DNA of 10,288 nt from JBGTHB01 sp041746415. GTDB taxonomy: Bacteria > Pseudomonadota > Gammaproteobacteria > Coxiellales > Coxiellaceae. The stretch is from assembly GCA_041746415.1 (NCBI GenBank), contig JBGTHB010000186.1, forward strand, positions 1 to 10,288. The letters are read 5' to 3'. Below the pieces are notes generated by a model. It saw only the letters and a program-made list of their open reading frames with translations. It did no database searches and was not told the origin of the DNA. The first letter of the stretch is position 1. The number at the start of each line of letters is the position of its first letter. Position numbers and translations under genes: made by a program. Positions 6,293 to 10,288 of the stretch are shown piece by piece.

Positions 6293-6373
6293 TTTTCTTA
6301 AAACCAGTGCCACCTGTTAAAATGTAAAAATTATTTTTTCTGCATCTCTATTAAACCTAAAAACCATAACTTA

Positions 6374-7162
6374 TTATTTTTCTAACCTGAATAGGGCGCT
6401 CACACCGCCATCCACAGGAATGCAGGTGCCTGTTACATAGCGAGAAGCATTATTGCTACTTAAATATAATATCATTCCATCTAAATCAGACGGATCAGCC
6501 ACAAAACCCACCGGAATATTACCAACAAATTCAGTAGTATTATTGTCAATTTTTTGCTGTGTCATTTCGGTATAAAATAATCCCGGTAAGATTGAATTAA
6601 TGCGAATGTTATGCGGTGAAAGCTCACCAACTAATTGCTTGGTTAACTGCACCACTCCTGCTTTTGTAGCGCAATAGGCAGCAGCTTTAAAGTAAGGCAC
6701 ATCACCACCATTAATGCTGGATATATTGATAATAGAACCTGCCACTTTGCGTTCAATCATGATTTGACTTACGCCCTGTGTCATCAGCCACAGCCCACGC
6801 AGATTCACTGCGTATTGCTTATCCCACATTTCATTATGCGGCGCATCAATTGGCGTCAAACCTGAAACACCGGCTGCATTGATTAAAATATCAATATCAA
6901 TATTCAAGTCACGCAAGTTTTCGATAACTTGTTTAATCGAATTCGGCTCAGCGACATCTAATAACATGGCCGTTGCCTTGCTTCCTTGTGTTTTTATCTG
7001 ACAACAAAGCATTTCAAGCCGCTCAATTCGCCGAGCGCAGACAATAACATCGGCGCCTGCAGCTGATAAAATTTCGGCAAAGCGTCTACCCAAACCTGAT
7101 GAAGCGCCAGTAATAATGGCTGTTTTATTTTTTAATGAAAATAGCTGATCAAACATACTCAT
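6374..7162 (-). CDS. Short-chain dehydrogenase/reductase (SDR), classical type
   Basis: 262 residues, within the classical SDR range. The Rossmann cofactor loop TGASSGLG is at 18-25, NAAG at 95-98, the structural N120, catalytic Ser in NISSI (148/149), and YCATK with Y163 and K167; PG at 193-194 and the C-terminal PVDGG match FabG-like enzymes. ARRIERLE after beta-2 has a basic pattern that suggests NADP(H) over NAD(H). It oxidises or reduces a hydroxyl/keto group; the substrate is not readable, and FabG-like is the nearest style. ATG 7162 is 1 base from the stop of the APH-like gene, whose TGA overlaps the ribosome site AAGGTGAG; ATG 7156 is an alternative start with better spacing. Coupled translation with the kinase is likely, implying a shared pathway. 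Confidence 0.92.
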   Translation of the reverse strand: MSMFDQLFSLKNKTAIITGASSGLGRRFAEILSAAGADVIVCARRIERLEMLCCQIKTQGSKATAMLLDVAEPNSIKQVIENLRDLNIDIDILINAAGVSGLTPIDAPHNEMWDKQYAVNLRGLWLMTQGVSQIMIERKVAGSIINISSINGGDVPYFKAAAYCATKAGVVQLTKQLVGELSPHNIRINSILPGLFYTEMTQQKIDNNTTEFVGNIPVGFVADPSDLDGMILYLSSNNASRYVTGTCIPVDGGVSALFRLEK

Positions 7163-7163
7163 C

Positions 7164-8075
7164 TCACCTTAAATTTTGCTTTATTAGAATTAAGCCTTGT
7201 GCCCCTTCTTTGATGAGGTAGTCATCACCTATTTTACTGCCGTACCAAGCTAACGTTGCTGCACTATAAATAGCTCGGAGTTTTGCCAGAGTTTGGATCT
7301 CTTCACTTACCGCACCGTATTCAGACCAAAATGCCGGGTGAGATGCTTTGGGTAAAAACTGATAAACAATCGCTAAATCTACTGCGGGTGAAAGTATTTC
7401 GCAATCACCCCAATCGATCACACCGCACAATTTTTTTTGATCGTTTAATAGAATATGGCGTGGATAAAAATCACCGTGGCCTAGTACTCGAGCAGGTGGA
7501 ATAGGTAAACCTGAACTCTCTTTAAAATAATGCAAAAATATATCTGAACTATCTATTTGCTTTGAGAGCACATTCAGTCCTTTTTCAATGCGCGGATACA
7601 TCAACTCAACATTAAAACGCTCAGCTGTTCCATCTTTAATTGTTGTTGGCAAACCAGTGCAACAAGTCGCATGCAGTGTTTTTAAAAATTGCGCTATCGG
7701 TGTTGCTAAAGCGGCACGTTCGTTCAACGTTAAACTAGCCCGATCAGCGCTATCACCTTTAATTAACTGATGCCCATAAAAAGGTGCAGGAAAGCCGTTA
7801 GGTTTTGTCATCACAAATTGCGGCGCTGGTGTGGGCACAGGTAGCTTAGGTAAAGCCGATAATACATTTATTTCATTTAGCAATAATACAGCGGCTTTTT
7901 TGGATTTAGGAAAACGAAAACACCATTTATCGTTCACCAACCATACTGAATTATCCCAGCCGCTACCCAATAACTTTAAATCATGCAGTTGCAATTCGGC
8001 TATGTTTTCTGAAATAACTTTCTCAACTAATTCCCGTGTTATTTTATATTCGTCGTCCCAGGGATTATTACTCAT
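7164..8075 (-). CDS. Aminoglycoside phosphotransferase (APH)-like kinase family protein
   Basis: From ATG 8075 the product is 303 residues, the common APH-family length. A Gly-rich nucleotide loop LLGSGWDNSVW and the FRFPKS strand lie in the N-lobe. The C-lobe has Brenner's motif GHGDFYPRHILL (catalytic Asp) and the DFG-like VIDWGDCE (metal Asp), then SPAVDLAIVYQFLP. It should transfer phosphate from ATP to a hydroxyl of a small molecule. The family includes aminoglycoside and macrolide kinases, but also choline, homoserine and sugar kinases, so antibiotic resistance cannot be claimed. Start: the ORF also has ATG 8111, without a ribosome site and overlapped by a possible -10 (CATAAT, 8110-8115, with TTGAAT 16 bp upstream). 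ATG 8075 has AGG 6 bases upstream and matches the family N-terminus. The SDR gene follows at once. Confidence 0.88.
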   Translation of the reverse strand: MSNNPWDDEYKITRELVEKVISENIAELQLHDLKLLGSGWDNSVWLVNDKWCFRFPKSKKAAVLLLNEINVLSALPKLPVPTPAPQFVMTKPNGFPAPFYGHQLIKGDSADRASLTLNERAALATPIAQFLKTLHATCCTGLPTTIKDGTAERFNVELMYPRIEKGLNVLSKQIDSSDIFLHYFKESSGLPIPPARVLGHGDFYPRHILLNDQKKLCGVIDWGDCEILSPAVDLAIVYQFLPKASHPAFWSEYGAVSEEIQTLAKLRAIYSAATLAWYGSKIGDDYLIKEGAQGLILIKQNLR

Positions 8076-8184
8076 TATTTGCCTGATTAATGCTGATTTA
8101 AAATCAGTCATTATGATATAACCGTGCCTGAATTCAAAGAAAAACAGCTCTGTTTTTTACAAGCGGTCCGATGTCTCAGAAAAC

Positions 8185-8215
8185 ATTGTTTTGATCCAAC
8201 ATGTTATCAAAAATG
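8185..8215. promoter_or_regulatory. Inverted repeat upstream of the APH-SDR pair
   Basis: TTTTGAT at 8189-8195 and ATCAAAA at 8206-8212 are exact inverted repeats. They flank a 10-base centre that itself holds the palindrome AACATGTT (8198-8205). The symmetry extends imperfectly outward to CATT and AATG. It lies about 75-105 bases upstream of ATG 8111. It could be a regulator binding site for the APH-SDR genes, or an RNA structure at the end of the 8329-8664 transcript. The 8112-8328 gap holds no gene that I can see. Confidence 0.3.
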
Positions 8216-8328
8216 CTTGTGATCAGTCGGATTTTAGCTGTTGGCATAAGCACAAAATTTGGTGCCGCTTATTTTCATTTGATTTAATAGTGACTGCTCA
8301 CTCTAGTGCGGAGGAAGCGCATTACTAA

Positions 8329-8664
8329 TTAATCTGACGATAGTGAGAAGCAGCATGGTCTTGCTAGACACGGTGAAATCAGCTTGCTAACAAGGCCAGT
8401 TATAACGGCACCAACCAAAACAATAGCTGCTACAAGCGGCAGTCTTGTATCTTCACTGACGCTGCATTGACTTGGCTCTGTATTTGTTGCATTTGGGCAG
8501 TATTCTGTTGCGGCAGTGACCGCTAAGTATACGCAACCAACAATACTATATGTAAACGCTGCAAGAAGTAAAACACCGCCAAAATTATGTGATTCTCTAT
8601 CCACTTCACCCTGTCCTACAATAGATGACGTGCTGCGAGTTTCTGTGTCTGGATTGGTAAGCAT
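8329..8664 (-). CDS. Small two-helix membrane protein with loop cysteines, unknown
   Basis: 111 residues from ATG 8664, with AGAGGG 10 bases upstream. A polar Ser/Thr-rich N-terminus of about 27 residues is followed by a membrane helix (about 29-51, GGVLLLAAFTYSIVGCVYLAV). Next comes a short loop, TEYCPNATNTEPSQCSVSEDTR, with two cysteines (56 and 67), then a second helix (about 76-95) and a tail with three cysteines (CLARPCC). The loop cysteines could pair if the loop faces the periplasm. I recognise no family. The gene stands alone on the - strand, with about 300 bases of AT-rich DNA before its start, including TATAAT-like sequence near 8690-8700. The + strand open frame over the same bases lacks these supports. 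Confidence 0.6.
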   Translation of the reverse strand: MLTNPDTETRSTSSIVGQGEVDRESHNFGGVLLLAAFTYSIVGCVYLAVTAATEYCPNATNTEPSQCSVSEDTRLPLVAAIVLVGAVITGLVSKLISPCLARPCCFSLSSD

Positions 8665-8967
8665 AAGTATGGCGCCCTCTGTTAATTATGATTTATATTA
8701 TAAATTGAGGCGCTTTATAACATCACCTAGAAATGCTTACAACAAAAATGCACACTCAAGGTATCCACAAAACTAAAGTTATTGAGCTAGGCTTAAATTG
8801 CAATTAGTCACCTATAAAAATCCGAGCTACACTCGCTCCATTTCACAACGCGGAATTAAACCATCTCTACCAGATAAATAATTCTAGCTATTTTTTACAA
8901 GTAGTATGAACAGGTTTGCTTATTTGTATGCTGCGCGCGAAATCATTACTAAGCTATAGCCTTACCA
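8665..8967. other. Non-coding gap of about 300 bases
   Basis: I see no gene, RNA gene or clear terminator here. The left end (about 8685-8705) is very AT-rich and on the - strand includes TATAAT-like sequence that may be the promoter of the 8329-8664 gene. Near the right end GCTATAGC (8953-8960) and TACCAT/ATGGTA (8963-8975, overlapping the stop of the AsmA-like gene) are short palindromes, too small to call a terminator. Confidence 0.5.
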
Positions 8968-10017
8968 TTATGGTAGCGACTTTATATCAATATTATGATC
9001 AATTTGAGGTAACAAGGATTTTAAAAATGAATTTTTTAACAAATTGATTACAATTGACCAAGTGCTAAGAGTAGGGTCATCTATTTTTTCAGAAATTAAA
9101 ACCTTGGTGCCGATCTGTTGACTGTCGTCATTTTCTAAAATCATGCGCAACACTTTAGCATTGCCGATGTAAACTGGATGAGCCGGAGAGCTACCAGAAA
9201 TACGTAATTTTTTTAGGATGGGTTTAGCGTAACCTTTTATTGCACCGTTTTTAGCCGCCGCTTCAACAAACAGGCTAAACGTACCTGATTTCATTTTGAG
9301 TTTAGTATAGTGCTTAAAAAAGTCATTTGATTTTTTTAAATCCATATTTTTAAGCTTTGCGGTTAAATCGAACTTGGGTTGTTTGTTGTTAGGATCAAAA
9401 TCCACAGTTACATTTAAATTGGCATTGCCAATGGTAGTAGCCGTTAATTGCATGCGACCAGGGAGTGGATCCTTGTCTGTCTTTATGGCTTCTTGCATGT
9501 TTTCTAAGCTAGCGTCAAGGTGCTTTAAATAAATGTTAAACGGTTGCTTGTCCTCTAAGCTTCGGTAGTGAATCTCCCCGTTGTCAATATCAACGCGGTT
9601 AAAAGGAAGAAAAAATAATGATTTAGCCACCTTCTCCCATTGCTCATTAATAGTTAATTGCTGCTTGGATTGCTTAGCTGCAGTCACAAAGTTTAATTGC
9701 GGGTGTTTTAAATAAACCTTTCCCACCAATTCACCATGCAGCAGCGGGCGCCATTGCAGCGAAATTTTAACTGATTTTGCTGAAAAAAATGGCACAGGCA
9801 CTTTGTTAACTTTATTTATTTTTAAACCCTGCAGAGTATATTGCCCAAGGAGTAAATTTACATCCACATCAGTTAAAGTGGATTGGTAACCTGGCACGGA
9901 ATTAAGTTGCTTTTGCACATAATACCGTAACACACTAGGCAGCAGCAGCCACGCCATTAAAAGCATCAACAAAATAAGCGACGGTATCCAAAAAATTTTT
10001 CTATGAAGGAATGGCAT
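8968..10017 (-). CDS. AsmA/DUF748-like membrane-anchored protein
   Basis: 349 residues. One N-terminal membrane anchor at about 8-30 (IFWIPSLILLMLLMAWLLLPS) is preceded by HRK, so the rest should lie in the periplasm. After it comes YYVQKQLNSVPGYQSTLTDVDVNLLLGQYTLQGLKI, the opening typical of AsmA-like and DUF748 proteins. Repeated beta-strand pairs of the same style follow (SVKISLQWRPLLHGELVGKV, FNRVDIDNGEIHYRS, ANLNVTVDF). These proteins belong to the wider AsmA/TamB group linked to envelope lipid transport and outer-membrane homeostasis; many DUF748 members are longer, so this is a short form. No clear ribosome site is seen before ATG 10017. A strong GC hairpin lies 14 bases upstream. BON and small membrane-peptide genes precede it on the same strand, consistent with an envelope-stress role. 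Confidence 0.8.
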   Translation of the reverse strand: MPFLHRKIFWIPSLILLMLLMAWLLLPSVLRYYVQKQLNSVPGYQSTLTDVDVNLLLGQYTLQGLKINKVNKVPVPFFSAKSVKISLQWRPLLHGELVGKVYLKHPQLNFVTAAKQSKQQLTINEQWEKVAKSLFFLPFNRVDIDNGEIHYRSLEDKQPFNIYLKHLDASLENMQEAIKTDKDPLPGRMQLTATTIGNANLNVTVDFDPNNKQPKFDLTAKLKNMDLKKSNDFFKHYTKLKMKSGTFSLFVEAAAKNGAIKGYAKPILKKLRISGSSPAHPVYIGNAKVLRMILENDDSQQIGTKVLISEKIDDPTLSTWSIVINLLKNSFLKSLLPQIDHNIDIKSLP

Positions 10018-10031
10018 AAGTTATGAAATTG

Positions 10032-10051
10032 GGGAGCGCTTTAGCGCTCCC
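10032..10051 (-). terminator. GC-rich hairpin, possible terminator or leader structure
   Basis: GGGAGCGCT and AGCGCTCCC form a perfect 9-bp inverted repeat with a 2-base centre (8 bp with a 4-base loop in RNA). It follows the BON and 27-residue genes and sits 14 bases before the ATG of the AsmA-like gene. The U-run after it on the - strand is poor (CAATTTCATAACTT), so termination would be weak. Alternatively it could control translation of the AsmA-like gene or stabilise a processed 3' end. Confidence 0.45.
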
Positions 10052-10093
10052 ACTTAACAGCCCCCCGTGGTATAGGTCTGTTTAAATTTCCAT

Positions 10094-10111
10094 TGGCGAT
10101 TTTTATCACCA
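10094..10111 (-). other. Small stem-loop after the 27-residue gene
   Basis: TGGCGAT and ATCACCA pair over 7 bp (one G-T pair) around TTTT. It begins 4 bases after the stop codon of the 27-residue gene on the - strand and is not followed by a U-run. It may protect the 3' end of the message; a chance hairpin is possible. Confidence 0.25.
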
Positions 10112-10115
10112 CAAA

Positions 10116-10199
10116 CTAAAAAATATGAAAGAATAGGTAAACAAGAATTAAAACGCCAGCCGGCACACCTAAAATCCAGGCTAAAAAATACTTGCCCAT
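10116..10199 (-). CDS. 27-residue single-helix membrane peptide
   Basis: ATG at 10197-10199, TAG at 10116-10118, with a good ribosome site (GAGAGG, about 6 bases upstream). The peptide starts MGKYFLAWILGVPAG and continues VLILVYLFFHIF. It is one hydrophobic helix with a short basic start, so it should sit in the inner membrane. It follows the stop of the BON-domain gene by 29 bases, and the two are probably one transcript. I recall similar 'KYFLAWILGVP...' peptides annotated as hypothetical proteins in other gammaproteobacteria, but this is memory only. It is too short for most gene callers and may be absent from existing annotations. Confidence 0.6.
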   Translation of the reverse strand: MGKYFLAWILGVPAGVLILVYLFFHIF

Positions 10200-10228
10200 T
10201 TTGCACCTCTCGTTTAATTTTTTACTCT

Positions 10229-10288
10229 TTATTCAACGGTGATACCATTTTTTACTGATTTAACATTCTCAATGGATTTAGCAATCGC
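10229..10288 (-). CDS. BON-domain protein, C-terminal end (truncated by window edge)
   Basis: Only the last 19 codons are visible, AIAKSIENVKSVKNGITVE, ending at TAA 10229-10231. The pattern 'A..S.v.GVksVkN.l.V' is the close of a BON domain, as in OsmY-like periplasmic proteins, which bind phospholipid surfaces and are induced by osmotic or envelope stress. It shares the strand with, and lies 29 bases upstream of, the 27-residue membrane peptide gene. The rest of the gene is outside the window, so a signal peptide and the number of BON domains cannot be checked. Confidence 0.65.
   Translation of the reverse strand, partial: AIAKSIENVKSVKNGITVE

Noticed and set aside
7164..8111. Antibiotic resistance determinant
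   Set aside because: The catalytic motifs are shared by the whole APH/choline-kinase superfamily; nothing visible identifies an antibiotic substrate.
7831..8121. 96-codon open frame on the + strand opposite the APH-like gene
   Set aside because: It lies fully antisense to a kinase with intact catalytic motifs, its protein is low in recognisable structure, and it has no supporting ribosome site.
8516..8776. 86-codon + strand open frame overlapping the start of the small membrane gene
   Set aside because: The - strand ORF has a ribosome site and two clear membrane helices; the + strand product shows no such pattern.
1..10288. tRNA/rRNA genes, CRISPR array, transposase or phage genes
   Set aside because: No cloverleaf, rRNA-like stretch, regularly spaced repeats or recognisable transposase/integrase motifs were seen on either strand.

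Overview
The window looks like a chromosomal segment of a host-associated gammaproteobacterium, most probably from the Legionellales (Legionella/Coxiella/Berkiella-like). The grounds are the AT-rich but not extreme composition, an ankyrin-repeat protein with a large unrecognised N-terminal half, a PAS-LuxR regulator of a type common in that order, and a dispersed 'TTGCGAGC...GGCAATCCA' repeat between genes. No sequence search could be run, so this is a style-based inference.

Left part (+ strand, 1-3554): the C-terminal end of an EthD-domain protein, a 41-residue small ORF, a 368-residue NUDIX-YjjG fusion enzyme, a weak 63-residue ORF, an intergenic repeat, then an ankyrin protein of 484 residues. 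The ankyrin protein's reading frame appears to continue, one frame away, for about 40 more codons past its stop.

Middle part (- strand, 3604-8111): two compact gene groups. The upstream pair is an APH-like kinase and an SDR oxidoreductase, with stop and start separated by one base. After a 150-base gap holding a perfect 9-bp dyad comes a four-gene run: PAS-LuxR regulator, cupin, multi-pass membrane protein, and a DNase I-like endonuclease/exonuclease/phosphatase (EEP) protein. The last three are 4-12 bases apart, so they look co-transcribed.

Right part (- strand, 8329-10288): a two-helix Cys-containing small membrane protein, an AsmA/DUF748-like anchored protein, a strong GC hairpin, a 27-residue membrane peptide too short for usual gene calling, and the C-terminal end of a BON-domain protein entering from the right edge.

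The most notable items are: (1) the NUDIX-YjjG fusion, which joins two successive steps of nucleotide-pool cleaning in one chain; (2) the out-of-frame tail of the ankyrin protein, in which the pentapeptide SNSAP occurs twice with different synonymous codons, arguing for a real protein sequence and a frameshift; and (3) the regulator-cupin-membrane-EEP cluster, whose joint function is unknown. No RNA genes, CRISPR arrays, transposases or phage genes were seen.
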